The notes below the pieces were generated by a model. That model saw only the letters and a program-made list of their open reading frames with translations, did not search any database and was not told the DNA's origin. A stretch of DNA of 64,000 nucleotides, taken from NCBI RefSeq assembly GCF_009915685.1, contig NZ_JAABLP010000003.1. The stretch is one strand, 5' to 3'. Position 1 is the stretch's first letter, and each line of letters begins with the position of its first letter. The DNA is from Pannonibacter tanglangensis. GTDB lineage: Bacteria > Pseudomonadota > Alphaproteobacteria > Rhizobiales > Stappiaceae. Position numbers and translations under genes: made by a program. Below are positions 43,903 through 53,558 of this stretch, in pieces.

Positions 43903-44652
43903 TTAGTGGGACGGATGGAGGGCGTCGTTCAGGTACATGCAGGTCAGCAGCGTGAACACATACGCCTGCAGGAACGAGACGAGGAACTCCAGGGCCGTCA
44001 ACGCCACCGTCATTCCGAGCGGAAGGACGGCACCAAAGACACCTGCCGTCCCCGCAGCACTGAGCGTGACCACGAACCCGGCAAAGACCTTCAGGGTGAT
44101 GTGACCAGCCAGCATGTTCGCGAAGAGACGAACGGAGAGGCTGATCGGGCGAGACAGGAAAGAGATGACTTCGATCGGCGCCACGATCGGCACCAGGATC
44201 TTCGGCACGCCAGCCGGCACGAACAGATGCAGGAAATGCATCCCGTGCTTGGCGAAGCCGTAGATCGTCACGGTGAGGATGACCAGCATCGCCAGCGCGA
44301 AGGTGACAATGATCTGACTGGTGACCGTGAAGAAATAGGGGAACATGCCGAGCAGGTTGGCGATCAGCACGAACATGAACAGGGTGAAGACGAGCGGGAA
44401 GAAGCGCATGCCCTCGTTGCCGGCACCCTGCCGCAACATTCCGGCCACGAACTCGTAACTGAGCTCCGCCATCGACTGCCAGCGCGCCGGAACGAGGCCG
44501 CGGCTGGAGGAGGAGAAGATCAGGAACGCGGAGGCCGCGAGAACCGTCACTATCATGAACAGCGACGCGTTGGTGAAGGACAGATCGATGCCGCCGACTT
44601 CGAGCGGGACGAGCGTCTTGATGTGGAACTGACTGATCGGATCGTTCGCCAC
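43903..44652 (-). CDS. atpB: F0F1 ATP synthase subunit a
   Basis: The product has 249 residues with five to six membrane helices. The essential Arg is in PISLSVRLFANMLAGH (R175), which faces the c-ring and separates the two proton half-channels. It lies between atpI and atpE on the minus strand. Confidence 0.97.
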   Translation of the reverse strand: MANDPISQFHIKTLVPLEVGGIDLSFTNASLFMIVTVLAASAFLIFSSSSRGLVPARWQSMAELSYEFVAGMLRQGAGNEGMRFFPLVFTLFMFVLIANLLGMFPYFFTVTSQIIVTFALAMLVILTVTIYGFAKHGMHFLHLFVPAGVPKILVPIVAPIEVISFLSRPISLSVRLFANMLAGHITLKVFAGFVVTLSAAGTAGVFGAVLPLGMTVALTALEFLVSFLQAYVFTLLTCMYLNDALHPSH

Positions 44653-44730
44653 CGGTCTACCTTCGTCGTTAATCGTTCACGTGCGCAGTCTTGCGCGGGC
44701 TCTTAGTCTTCGCGCAGGGAACGCGTCAAG

Positions 44731-45153
44731 TCACTTGTCGCCGGAATCCCTGTCAGCACCCCGGCTTTCGACCTTTTTCTGCGCCGCTTCGCGGCTGTAG
44801 GGCTGCCCCTGCTCGGCGACCTGACCGGTCGCGCGCAGAACATTCAGCACGCCAGCAGCAAAGCCCAGGAGAAGGAAGACAATCAGCCCGAATGGCGATG
44901 TCCCCACCCAGTGGTCCAGCAGCCACCCCATCATTCCGCCGGCGGCGATGCCAGCCATGAACTCCGACGAGAGCTTCATGGCCTGCGCCAGTCCGGCAGT
45001 CGATCCGCTCGCCTGCTTCGCCGCGACCTTTTCGTCGGCGCGGCGTCGTTCGTCGAGCAGTCGGGTCAGCTTGTCCCGTCGCGCAGACAGGTCAGCTTCC
45101 GAAGGGGTCCCTCCGGCGCCATCGTCCCCACCCTGTTGTGACGTCTGGTTCAT
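44731..45153 (-). CDS. atpI: ATP synthase assembly protein AtpI
   Basis: The product has 140 residues. A long charged N-terminus is followed by two membrane helices (FMAGIAAGGMMGWLLDHW and PFGLIVFLLLGFAAGVLNV), the AtpI/Gca1-like pattern. It helps assemble the c-ring. It is first of the F0 operon, with a strong promoter 60-90 bases upstream. Confidence 0.9.
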   Translation of the reverse strand: MNQTSQQGGDDGAGGTPSEADLSARRDKLTRLLDERRRADEKVAAKQASGSTAGLAQAMKLSSEFMAGIAAGGMMGWLLDHWVGTSPFGLIVFLLLGFAAGVLNVLRATGQVAEQGQPYSREAAQKKVESRGADRDSGDK

Positions 45154-45210
45154 GTCGCCCTACATCCAACAAGGGTTTCGCGGCTCCCGAGACCCCCTTA
45201 AGCCGCGCGC

Positions 45211-45239
45211 ACAATAGTCGGCACCCGCCGGACTGTCAA
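45211..45239 (-). promoter_or_regulatory. promoter of the F0 operon
   Basis: On the minus strand CTTGACA (TTGACA at 45239-45234) is followed after exactly 17 bases by TATTGT (45216-45211). This is a near-ideal housekeeping promoter, also matching the CTTGAC form common in alphaproteobacteria. Transcription would start near 45204, about 50 bases before atpI. Confidence 0.8.
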
Positions 45240-45356
45240 GGACGAGCGAAGTTTGCGTAACCGCATGAATTCTAAATGGATTTAGCCTTTGTGACACACA
45301 GGTGCACGAAGTGTCGCGGGGGCAGCGGGCAGAGTTTCGGCCCTGCCAAGTCCGTA

Positions 45357-48300
45357 TTATCCCGCATCGCGGAATCGCTCGGCTGTCTCGAGGTCGACGG
45401 AGACCAGCTGGGACACCCCGCGTTCGGCCATGGTGACGCCGAACAGGCGGTTCATCCGTGCCATGGTGATCGGATTGTGGGTGATGACGACAAAGCGCGT
45501 CTCGGTGCGCCGGGCCATCTCCTCAAGCAGGTCGCAGTAGCGCTCCACGTTGGCGTCATCGAGGGGCGCGTCGACCTCGTCGAGCACGCAGATCGGCGCC
45601 GGATTGGTGAGAAACACGGCAAAGATCAGCGCCATGGCCGTCAGCGCCTGCTCGCCGCCGGAGAGAAGCGTCATCGTCTGGGGCTTCTTGCCCGGGGGGC
45701 GGGCGACGATCTCGAGACCGGCCTCGAGCGGATCGTCGCTGTCGACGAGCTGCAGTTCGGCCGTGCCGCCGCCGAAGAGATGGGTGAACAGGCGCTGGAA
45801 ATGGCCGTTCACGATCTCGAACGAGGCGAGCAGGCGTTCGCGGGCCTCGCGGTTGATGTTGGAAATTCCGGTGCGCAGGCGCTTGATCGCCTCGATGAGG
45901 TCATCCCGCTCGCCGGCGAGCGTGTTGCGCTGGCTGTCGATGTCGGCCAGCTCGTCCTCCGCGCGCAAATTGACGCCGCCGAGGCGCTCGCGTTCGGCCT
46001 TCAGCCGGTCGAGCTTGCGCTCCAGGGCCTCGAGGTCGGGCAGAGGCGCCCCGTCGGCAAGGCCGGCGAGCTCGGGAAGCTGCTCGAGCGGGGCACCCAG
46101 CGCGTCGTCGATGCGCTGGATGACTTCCTGGACGCGCTGCCGCGCGGCCTCCAGCCGCTCCTCGGCGCGGATGCCGGCCTCGCGCGCCCGCGCCAGCTGC
46201 TCCAGCGCCTCGCGCGCCTGGCGGTCCACTTCGGACTGGGCCGATTCGGCGCGCACCAGCTCGTCGTCGGCCGCCCGCCGGGCCTCTTCCGCCTTGCCGA
46301 GCGCGGTCAGCACCTCGCGCCGACGCATCTCGATGTCCTCGGGCGCCTCGATCAGCTCCTGACGCTCGTCCTCCGCCTCGACCTGACGCTGGCGCAGGAC
46401 CTCGATCTGGCTGGCCGCGTTGCGGGCCCTGCCCTTCCAGCTCTCCATCTCGCGGGCGATCGCCTCCAGACGGCGATCGCGCAACTGGCGTTCGCGGGCG
46501 AGCCCGTCGGCCAGCACGCGCGCCTCCGACAGGGCGGCCCGGGCCTCCGCGATCTCGCCCTGCAGCTGGCGGATGGTCCCGGCGTGTTCGTCGGCCTCGG
46601 GCAGCTGCTCCAGCCGCTCGACCGCCTCGGCCAGACGCTCGCGTGCCTCCTCGGCCTCCTCGGCCAGACGCCGGGCGAGATCCTCCGCGCCCTGGAGACG
46701 CAGGGCGAGCTGCGACACGGCCCGTTCCGCCGCCAGAAGCGCCTCACGGGCCTCGGCGGCTGCCCTCTGGCGGTCACGCAGGCGCTGGCGAGCCTCCTGC
46801 TCGGCGTCACCGGCCAGACGTACCTGCCGGCCGGAGGCCTCGAGCCGGTCACGCGCCTCGGCAAGGGCCGTCCGGGCCGTGCGGATCTCCTCGCCGAGCG
46901 CGGCGAGACGGTTCTTCTGCGCAAGCCGCTGGGCGGCCGGCGTCGGGGCATCGGCTGCGACCACCAGACCGTCCCAGCGCCAGAGATGCCCCTCTCGCGA
47001 GACGAGCCGCTGACCGGGCTTCAGGCTGGCGGCCAGCGCCGCCCCGCGCGCCGCCGGAACCAGTCCGATCTGGGCGAGACGGCGGGCGAGCGCCGGCGGC
47101 GCCTGGACGTGACGGGCGAGCGGTTCGACCCCGTCCGGCAGGACGGGATCTGCGGCCGCAGGCGCGACCCCGGCCCAGCGCACGGGCGCGGCCGGATCAA
47201 GCGACGCCTCGAGGTCATCGCCCAGCGCCGCGCCGAGCGCGGTCTCGAAGCCGGGCTCGGCCGCCAGTGCGTCCACGACGGGCGCGAAGGTGCCGGCGAC
47301 GGTGGCCAGCACGCTTTCGAGCGTGCGGGCCTCGGTCTCGAGACGCGAGACGAGCCGCTCGGCCTCGGCCAGCGGCGTGCGGGCAGCCTGCTCCGCCTCG
47401 CGGGCCATGCGGGTGCGGGTCTCGGCCGCCTCCACGGTCTCTTCGGCGGCGAGCACGGCCGCCTCGGCCTCCTCCAGCCTCTCGGCGCAGTCGGCGACGC
47501 CGTCGGCGGCGTCCATCTCGGCGCGCAGGGCCGACCGGACCCGGGCAGCGTCGGCGGCCTGCGAGGCGAGCCGGTCGGCCCGCTGGCGCGCTTCGTCGAC
47601 GGCGCGGGCAAACTGCTGCCGCTGCGCGGCCACCTCGGCAGCGGCCCGGTTGGCGACCGAGAGGCGGTCTTCCAGCCGCTCGAGCGTCTCGCTGGCCGCA
47701 GCCACCCGCTCCCCGGCCATCTCGGCCCGCTCGGCCGCGGTCTCGTTGTCCTCGACCAGCTCGGCGCGCTCCTCCGCCAGCCGCTCGAGCACCTCGGCAT
47801 TCTCGCTGACGAGCTGCTCCTCGCGGGCGATGTCGCCGGCGAGCTGGACGAGGCGACGGTCGAGGTCGACCAGCTTCTCGCGCACGCGCCGGTCCTCGGC
47901 GTCCAGCTCGTTGCGGGCGATGACCAGCCGCTGCAGCGCCGCTCCGGCGCGGGCGGCGGCGTCGCGGATCTCCGGCAGGCGATGCGCGGCGACAGCCTGG
48001 GTCCTGGCCGCTTCGCCCTGGGCCTCCGCGGCGCGGATGACATCGGCGCGGCAGGCCGCATGCAGCCGGTCGGCCTCCTCCAGCGCCGAGCGGGCCTCGG
48101 TCAGACGCAGGAACAGGATGCCGGCCTCGGCAGCGCGGATCTCGGAGGACAGGTTGCGGTAGCGGGCGGCCTGGCGCGACTGGCGGCGCAGGTTCTCGAT
48201 CTGGCTGTCGATCTGGACCAGCACGTCTTCCAACCGCTCGAGGTTCTGCTCGGCCGCGCGCAGCCGGATCTCGGCCTCGTGCCGACGGCTGTGCAGGCCG

Positions 48301-48812
48301 GAAATGCCGGCGGCCTCCTCGAGGATCTGGCGGCGGGACGTCGGCTTGGCGGAGATGAGCTCGCCAATCTGCCCCTGCCGCACCATGGCCGGCGAGCGGG
48401 CGCCGGTGGAGGCATCGGCAAACAGCAGCTGCACGTCACGGGCCCGCACGTCCCGGGAATTGATGCGGTAGACCGAGCCGGCCTCCCGCTCGATGCGGCG
48501 ACTGACCTCGAGCAGGTCGCTGTCGTTGAAGCCCGGTGGGGCGCGGCGGTCGGAATTGTCGAGGGTGAGGATCACCTCGGCCGTGTTGCGGGCCGGACGG
48601 TTGAGCGATCCGGAGAAGATGACGTCGTCCATGCCGGACGCACGCATGTTCTTGTAGGAGTTCTCGCCCATGACCCAGCGCAGGGCCTCGACGAGATTGG
48701 ACTTGCCGCAGCCGTTGGGGCCGACCACGCCGGTGAGCCCGTCGCCGATGACGAATTCCATCGGCTCGACAAAGGACTTGAAGCCGACAACGCGCAGCTT
48801 GTTGAACTTCAC
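45357..48812 (-). CDS. smc: chromosome segregation protein SMC
   Basis: The product has 1151 residues. Walker A is GPNGCGKSN (near residue 35), two long coiled coils flank a hinge near residues 510-620, the signature LLSGGEQALTAMAL and Walker B VLDEVDAPLDDANV close the C-terminal head. It loops and compacts the chromosome as an ATPase. The GTG at 48812 (VKFNKLRVVGFKSFVEP) has GGGAGG at good spacing and matches the family; an ATG 23 codons upstream would add an Arg/Pro/Gly tail. The opposite strand is open for nearly 5 kb here, but only as a shadow of high GC. Confidence 0.95.
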   Translation of the reverse strand: MKFNKLRVVGFKSFVEPMEFVIGDGLTGVVGPNGCGKSNLVEALRWVMGENSYKNMRASGMDDVIFSGSLNRPARNTAEVILTLDNSDRRAPPGFNDSDLLEVSRRIEREAGSVYRINSRDVRARDVQLLFADASTGARSPAMVRQGQIGELISAKPTSRRQILEEAAGISGLHSRRHEAEIRLRAAEQNLERLEDVLVQIDSQIENLRRQSRQAARYRNLSSEIRAAEAGILFLRLTEARSALEEADRLHAACRADVIRAAEAQGEAARTQAVAAHRLPEIRDAAARAGAALQRLVIARNELDAEDRRVREKLVDLDRRLVQLAGDIAREEQLVSENAEVLERLAEERAELVEDNETAAERAEMAGERVAAASETLERLEDRLSVANRAAAEVAAQRQQFARAVDEARQRADRLASQAADAARVRSALRAEMDAADGVADCAERLEEAEAAVLAAEETVEAAETRTRMAREAEQAARTPLAEAERLVSRLETEARTLESVLATVAGTFAPVVDALAAEPGFETALGAALGDDLEASLDPAAPVRWAGVAPAAADPVLPDGVEPLARHVQAPPALARRLAQIGLVPAARGAALAASLKPGQRLVSREGHLWRWDGLVVAADAPTPAAQRLAQKNRLAALGEEIRTARTALAEARDRLEASGRQVRLAGDAEQEARQRLRDRQRAAAEAREALLAAERAVSQLALRLQGAEDLARRLAEEAEEARERLAEAVERLEQLPEADEHAGTIRQLQGEIAEARAALSEARVLADGLARERQLRDRRLEAIAREMESWKGRARNAASQIEVLRQRQVEAEDERQELIEAPEDIEMRRREVLTALGKAEEARRAADDELVRAESAQSEVDRQAREALEQLARAREAGIRAEERLEAARQRVQEVIQRIDDALGAPLEQLPELAGLADGAPLPDLEALERKLDRLKAERERLGGVNLRAEDELADIDSQRNTLAGERDDLIEAIKRLRTGISNINREARERLLASFEIVNGHFQRLFTHLFGGGTAELQLVDSDDPLEAGLEIVARPPGKKPQTMTLLSGGEQALTAMALIFAVFLTNPAPICVLDEVDAPLDDANVERYCDLLEEMARRTETRFVVITHNPITMARMNRLFGVTMAERGVSQLVSVDLETAERFRDAG

Positions 48813-48971
48813 GGGCGGCCCTCCCGAAGCGGACGGCCGGCGGCGACTGCCGGGAGGTGGGCCGGGAGGTGGGCCGGACACGGCCGGACGCGATGGATGA
48901 AGGCCCGAAGCGGACAGGTCGGGCCGGCATGCGCCGGCATCCGGCGGGCCGCAGCCCGCCGGCAGGTCAGG

Positions 48972-49613
48972 TCAGAGGTACTTGTCGATGATCTTCGACA
49001 TTTCCTCAAAGCTGAGGGCCCCGCTTGCCTTTTCGCCGTTGATGAAGAAGGTCGGCGTGGAGTCCACCTTGAACTCGGCACCCGCCTTGTCGCGCACGGC
49101 GTTGACTCCGTCCAGCAGCGACTGGTTTGTCAAGCAGGCTTCAAAGGACTCCTGTGTGAATCCGAGCTGCTTGGAATAGTTCAGCATGGCATTGTAGGGG
49201 TCGTTGGTGAAGGCCCAGGCGCGCTGATCGGCGAAGAGGGCGTCGACGACGTCGAAGTATTTCTCGGCCGGAGCGCAGCGCGCCAGCATGAAGCCGGCAG
49301 CCGAGACGGGATCCAGCGGAAACTCGCGGAAGATGATGCGCACCTTGCCGGTGTCGACATACTGCTTCTTGATTTCGGGCAGCGTGTTCTTGTGGAAATT
49401 GGCGCAGTGGCCGCAGGTCATCGAGGCGTATTCGATGATGGTGACCGGCGCGTCTTCCTTGCCGATCGACTTGTCGCCGAGGGGACCGGCTTCCATCAGC
49501 TTGGCGACGTCGAAGGTCTCGGCATGGGCGCCGAGCGGAAACGTCAGGGTCAGCATGGAGCCAAGGCCGAGGGCCATGGTGCTGGCCAGAAGGTGTCTGC
49601 GGGTCAAATTCAC
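48972..49613 (-). CDS. DsbA-like periplasmic thiol oxidoreductase
   Basis: The product has 213 residues. The N-terminus NLTRRHLLASTMALGLGSM carries two arginines before the hydrophobic core, like a Tat signal, with cleavage near AHA (about residue 31). The thioredoxin active site is CGHC (C67-C70), and the cis-Pro segment is STPTFFING. It probably forms disulfides in exported proteins. It lies between the DUF721 gene and smc on the minus strand, a block I recall as common in alphaproteobacteria. Confidence 0.9.
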   Translation of the reverse strand: MNLTRRHLLASTMALGLGSMLTLTFPLGAHAETFDVAKLMEAGPLGDKSIGKEDAPVTIIEYASMTCGHCANFHKNTLPEIKKQYVDTGKVRIIFREFPLDPVSAAGFMLARCAPAEKYFDVVDALFADQRAWAFTNDPYNAMLNYSKQLGFTQESFEACLTNQSLLDGVNAVRDKAGAEFKVDSTPTFFINGEKASGALSFEEMSKIIDKYL

Positions 49614-49788
49614 GGGCGTGGTCCTGCCTTGCCAAGAAAAACGATGTGCGTTGCTGTGTGCCCGCTTGTCGCGGTGACGTCAACCGGACACGGGAATTGT
49701 GGCGGCAGTGGGAACGGCGGGGCTGCGGCATGGTTTCGCGCAAGGCCGTCCGGACCGGCAACGCAGGCCACGGGCAGCGCCCGGGGCA

Positions 49789-50307
49789 TTACGCCCTGCG
49801 GTTGCGCGCGATCACCTGCGAGCCCAGCTTTTCCAAGGCCTTGCGCAGACCTTCATGCTCGACGCCGGCCAGCTTGCGATCGAGTTCCGCCTGCTCGTCC
49901 CCCGTCAGGGGACGGATCTCCGGCCGGCGGCGGCGGACGGGAACGGTCACGGGCTTTTGAACGATGCGAATGCGACCGATGGCTGCCCAGCCGAAATAGG
50001 CATTGATGCGGGCGATCACCTGCGGCAGCTCGTGGGTCAGCATGAGCGCGGTCGCCCCGTCCGTGTTGACCACGAGGGTGGCCGGCTCGGGCAAGGCTTC
50101 GCCGTCCCGCTCGACCGGGCGTGGCCACAACAGCCGCTCCGGCCGGACCCGCTCGCCATAGCGCTCGCCGACGATGTCGGGCCACGAGGCCACGAGATCC
50201 GCCGTGGCAAAACCCCGCTTGCGGAACGCGGGCTGCATGGCCTTGCCGATCAGATCCGCCAGCGGCCGCGAGGCACCTCCGGATGGACCCCGATTGTCCC
50301 AGTTCAT
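49789..50307 (-). CDS. DUF721 (DciA-like) protein
   Basis: The product has 172 residues with the DUF721 core: PLADLIGKAMQPAFRKRGF, LVASWPDIVGERYGERVRPERL, LVVNTDGATALMLTHELPQVIARINAYFG. DciA, the best studied member, loads the replicative helicase at the origin; whether this protein does so is inference. ATG 50307 (MNWDNRGPSGGASRPLADL) is preferred over an upstream frame. It is divergent from mutY. Confidence 0.85.
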   Translation of the reverse strand: MNWDNRGPSGGASRPLADLIGKAMQPAFRKRGFATADLVASWPDIVGERYGERVRPERLLWPRPVERDGEALPEPATLVVNTDGATALMLTHELPQVIARINAYFGWAAIGRIRIVQKPVTVPVRRRRPEIRPLTGDEQAELDRKLAGVEHEGLRKALEKLGSQVIARNRRA

Positions 50308-50516
50308 CTGTGCCGATCCTTGCCGCCGGCTGCAGGCCAAGAGCACCTGCCGTCGCGGGCGACAGGTGTCAGCGTCCGTTGCATTTTGGACAAAATCAAG
50401 ACAGGCGTGTCCCGGGCGCCCGATCCACAGGCCGGCGCACGCTTATCCCCAGGCTGTCCCCCGCCGGCAAGCCGGAAAGGCTTGATTTCGCAGGGGCCAG
50501 CGCCACCCTAGCCGCC

Positions 50517-51584
50517 ATGATGCTGAAGACCCCTGCCCTGACCCAGCAGCTGCTCGCCTGGTATGACCGCCACGCCCGCGACCTGCCCTGGCGCGTGCCG
50601 CCGCATGAGCGCAAGGTCGGCGTGGTGCCAGACCCTTACCGGGTCTGGCTGTCGGAAATCATGCTGCAGCAGACCACCGTGGCCGCCGTGAAGGACTATT
50701 TCACCGCCTTTACGGCGAAGTGGCCGAAGGTCGAGATGCTGGCCGAGGCGGATGCGGATGACGTCATGAAGGCCTGGGCCGGGCTTGGCTACTATTCCCG
50801 CGCCCGCAACCTGAAAGCCTGCGCCGAGACGGTGGCGCGGGACCACGGCGGCCGGTTCCCCGACACGGAAGAGGGACTGCGCGCCCTGCCCGGCATCGGT
50901 CCCTACACGGCGGCCGCGATTGCCGCCATCGCCTTCGACCAGCCGGCAGCCGTGGTGGATGGCAATGTCGAGCGGGTGATGAGCCGGCTGCGGCTGATCG
51001 AGACGCCGCTGCCGGTGGCCAAACCCGAGATCAGGGCGGCAATGGGCGAACTGACGCCGCAGGAACGGCCCGGCGACTTTGCCCAGGCCGTGATGGACCT
51101 TGGCGCGACGATCTGCACGCCGAAGCGGCCGGCCTGCGCGCTGTGCCCGTGGATGGAGCCCTGCGCGGCGCGGGCCGCAGGCGTGGCCGAGACCCTGCCG
51201 AGGAAGGCCGCCAAGACTGCCAAGCCGACGAGGACGGGCGCAGCCTTTGTCCTGCGGCGGGCCGGCGATGGCGCCGTGGCGCTGCGCAAGCGGCCGCCAA
51301 AGGGCTTGCTGGGCGGCATGGCGGAAGTGCCGGGCAGCGAATGGGCGGTGGACTTCGATGTTGCCTCCGCCGTGATGCAGGCACCTGTCGCCGCGAACTG
51401 GCACAAGCGCAGCGGCAGTGTCGGCCACACGTTCACGCATTTCCACCTGGAGGTGACGGTGTTCACGGCGGAACTCGCCGCCGGCGATCTTCCCGAAGGC
51501 TGGTGGTGGTCCACGCTGGACGCGCTTGAGGGCGAAGCCCTGCCGACCGTGATGCGCAAGGTCATCGCGCACGGGCTAGGCTGA
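50517..51584 (+). CDS. mutY: A/G-specific adenine glycosylase
   Basis: The product has 355 residues. The catalytic domain has SEIMLQQTTVAAV and the helix-hairpin-helix LPGIGPYTAAAIAAIAF. The 4Fe-4S cluster is bound by CTPKRPACALCPWMEPC (C-X6-C-X2-C-X5-C). A C-terminal Nudix-like domain with FTHFHLEVTVF recognises 8-oxoguanine. It removes adenine opposite 8-oxoG. ATG 50517 and 50520 are both possible; the open frame far upstream is not homologous. Confidence 0.96.
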   Translation: MMLKTPALTQQLLAWYDRHARDLPWRVPPHERKVGVVPDPYRVWLSEIMLQQTTVAAVKDYFTAFTAKWPKVEMLAEADADDVMKAWAGLGYYSRARNLKACAETVARDHGGRFPDTEEGLRALPGIGPYTAAAIAAIAFDQPAAVVDGNVERVMSRLRLIETPLPVAKPEIRAAMGELTPQERPGDFAQAVMDLGATICTPKRPACALCPWMEPCAARAAGVAETLPRKAAKTAKPTRTGAAFVLRRAGDGAVALRKRPPKGLLGGMAEVPGSEWAVDFDVASAVMQAPVAANWHKRSGSVGHTFTHFHLEVTVFTAELAAGDLPEGWWWSTLDALEGEALPTVMRKVIAHGLG

Positions 51585-51651
51585 GCCAACAAAGCTGTTG
51601 CCATCCGCATGGGCACCGGCCTATGGCAGACGGACAACGGAAGGTCCGAGC

Positions 51652-52200
51652 ATGTTCACCCATACGATCCCTGCCCTGTTCTCGCCCGAGGAATGCGCCC
51701 GCATCGTCAGCCTTGCCGAAAGCGGCGAGATGCGGGAGGGAGGGCTTGTCGGCGGCGTGCAGCAGGCCTCGATCCGCCGGGCCCGGATCACCTGGCTTGA
51801 TGACCAGGGCGAGGCCGGCTTCGTGATGGACCGCATCATGCGCGGGGTGGCGGAGGCCAACCGCGAGGCTTTCCGCTTCGACATCACCGATTTCCACGAG
51901 CGGCTGCAGGTCGCGCGCTACGACGAGAGCGACGAAGGCCATTACGACTGGCATTCCGATATCGGCGACGGCGCCATCGCCCGCCAGCGCAAGCTGACGA
52001 TCGTGGTGCAGCTGACGGAGCCGGAGCTGTATGAGGGCGGCACGCTCGACCTCAACCTCGGCAGCGCGCAATGGTCGGCGCCACGCACGGTCGGCTCGGC
52101 GACCCTGTTTGCCAGCTTCATGCTGCACCGGGTGGCCCCGGTCACCCGGGGGGCGCGCCATTCGCTGACCTGCTGGTGCCATGGTCCGTCCTTCCGCTGA
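51652..52200 (+). CDS. 2-oxoglutarate-Fe(II) oxygenase
   Basis: The product has 182 residues with the double-stranded beta-helix metal triad: HYDWHSD (H101, D103) and a distal H159 in FMLHRVAPVTRG, plus R169 likely holding 2-oxoglutarate. It resembles PKHD-type hydroxylases. The substrate is unknown. It follows mutY by 67 bases and precedes bfr by about 400. Confidence 0.85.
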   Translation: MFTHTIPALFSPEECARIVSLAESGEMREGGLVGGVQQASIRRARITWLDDQGEAGFVMDRIMRGVAEANREAFRFDITDFHERLQVARYDESDEGHYDWHSDIGDGAIARQRKLTIVVQLTEPELYEGGTLDLNLGSAQWSAPRTVGSATLFASFMLHRVAPVTRGARHSLTCWCHGPSFR

Positions 52201-52596
52201 CGGAGAGATCCGGTCCGGCTGTCCCGGCCCCTTCCTGCACTGACCTGCGTCCCGCTCCGGCGGGCGTCGCCGTGGCGCGGCCGAAGCCGGCCATGGCCTC
52301 GCCGGCCGAACGCAATCAGGTCGGCTCAGGAACCGCGCGCATGGGGCCACCGATGTGCTAGGATGCGTTAATAATGGGGGCCAATAACCGGGGGGCTGCC
52401 CCCATGCTTGCATGCGCCAACCCCGCTGCCCGGGCGGTCTGCACCCTTGCGGCGCGCGGCGTGCTAATGCCCCTGCCGCGACCTGAGGTTCGGGTCGCAG
52501 GTGATGCCCTCCGGTTGCACGTGACGCTGGACAATGACTTAGAACGGTTCTAAGATTCAGGTCATCAAATCTGCCAGCCAGGGAGTTTGCGGCATC
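52201..52596. other. gap before bfr holding its promoter and Irr box
   Basis: The first 250 bases are GC-rich and show no gene. The last 100 hold TTGCAC (52515-52520), an 18-base spacer and TTAGAA (52539-52544) as a possible promoter, with the Irr box covering the -10. Confidence 0.6.
52538..52554. promoter_or_regulatory. Irr box (iron control element) before bfr
   Basis: CTTAGAACGGTTCTAAG is a perfect inverted repeat and fits the iron control element TTAGAA-N3-TTCTAA recognised by Irr in Rhizobiales. It covers the likely -10, so Irr would repress bfr when iron is low. It ends 42 bases before the start codon. Confidence 0.85.
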
Positions 52597-53085
52597 ATGA
52601 AGGGCAATCCGAAGGTCATCGAGCGTCTGAACGAGGCACTGTTTCTCGAGCTCGGCGCCATCAACCAGTACTGGCTGCATTACCGCCTGCTGGATGACTG
52701 GGGCTACACGCGCCTGGCCAAGAAGGAGCGCGCCGAATCGATCGAGGAAATGCAGCACGCCGACAAGATCACGTCGCGGATCATCTTCCTCGAAGGCCAC
52801 CCGAACATGCAGAAGCTGGCGCCCCTGCGCATCGGCCAGACCGTGAAGGAAGTGCTGGAATGCGACCTCGCCGGTGAATACGACGCCCGCGCGTCCTATT
52901 CCAAGTCCCGCGAGATCTGCCAGCAGGAAGGCGACTACGTCTCGATGCAGATCTTCGAGGAACTGCTGCGCGACGAGGAAGGCCACATCGATTTCCTCGA
53001 GACCCAGCTTGAACTGCTCAACAAGATCGGTGAAGAGCGCTACGGCCTGCTGCAGGCCGAACCGGCCAACGAAGTCGGCGAGTAA
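52597..53085 (+). CDS. bfr: bacterioferritin
   Basis: The product has 162 residues. The ferroxidase ligands E18, E51, H54 and the haem ligand M52 lie in the expected places (ALFLELGAINQYW, EEMQHADKI), and EYDARASYSKSRE and LRDEEGHIDFLETQ supply the rest. Twenty-four subunits form a shell that stores iron as ferric mineral. An Irr box lies in the promoter. A terminator with eight T follows. Confidence 0.97.
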   Translation: MKGNPKVIERLNEALFLELGAINQYWLHYRLLDDWGYTRLAKKERAESIEEMQHADKITSRIIFLEGHPNMQKLAPLRIGQTVKEVLECDLAGEYDARASYSKSREICQQEGDYVSMQIFEELLRDEEGHIDFLETQLELLNKIGEERYGLLQAEPANEVGE

Positions 53086-53112
53086 GCTTTTCGCGCAGAC
53101 CCCATCGAACCG

Positions 53113-53144
53113 GCGCGGGGCCCTTCGGGGCCGCGCTTTTTTTT
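53113..53144 (+). terminator. intrinsic terminator after bfr
   Basis: GCGCGG (53113-53118) and CCGCGC (53131-53136) enclose an inner CCC/GGG stem with loop TTC, followed directly by eight T. Confidence 0.9.
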
Positions 53145-53171
53145 GTGGTGGCCTCACGCTTCGGTCACACG

Positions 53172-53364
53172 CCGTCATTCCGGACAAGGTGAGCGTTTCG
53201 CGAACCGCAGATCCGCAACCCAGCATGTCTGTGCGAGCGCAAGCGAGCCCGTTGCCAAGTCAGCGTTCGACGCAGGACTGGACCTGTCTTGTCGCGCTCC
53301 GCGCGGCTGATTTCTGGATCCCGGCTCGGCGCTTCGCTAACGCTCAGCTGGGCCGGGATGACGG
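53172..53364. repeat. MITE-like intergenic element with terminal inverted repeats
   Basis: A 193-bp segment is bounded by CCGTCATTCCGG (53172-53183) and CCGGGATGACGG (53353-53364), inverted copies matching at 11 of 12 positions. Its right end also holds an inner hairpin around CGGCTCGGCGCTTCGC. No reading frame inside looks real. A shorter sequence with the same end word lies at 38193-38276. Confidence 0.6.
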
Positions 53365-53558
53365 GCCTCAGGGCGACGGCGACCCAGGGCGACGGGGACC
53401 CGACGTCACGAAAAGGCCGACCGGGCCTCATTCCGAGACCCGGTCAAGGCCAACCTGGATCAAGGCGCCGGGATGCCGAGGCATCGCGCCTTGAAAAGGC
53501 TCAGTCGCCGCACCGGCTTGACCAACTCCCGGTGAGCCAGGCTCACAGCGAGTTGGTC

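Noticed and set aside
45276..50006. A 1576-codon open frame on the plus strand opposite smc and dsbA
   Set aside because: Its translation is low-complexity, rich in Leu, Gly, Arg and Asp, with no domain, and it runs opposite a complete SMC with all motifs. It is a shadow of high GC and third-position bias.
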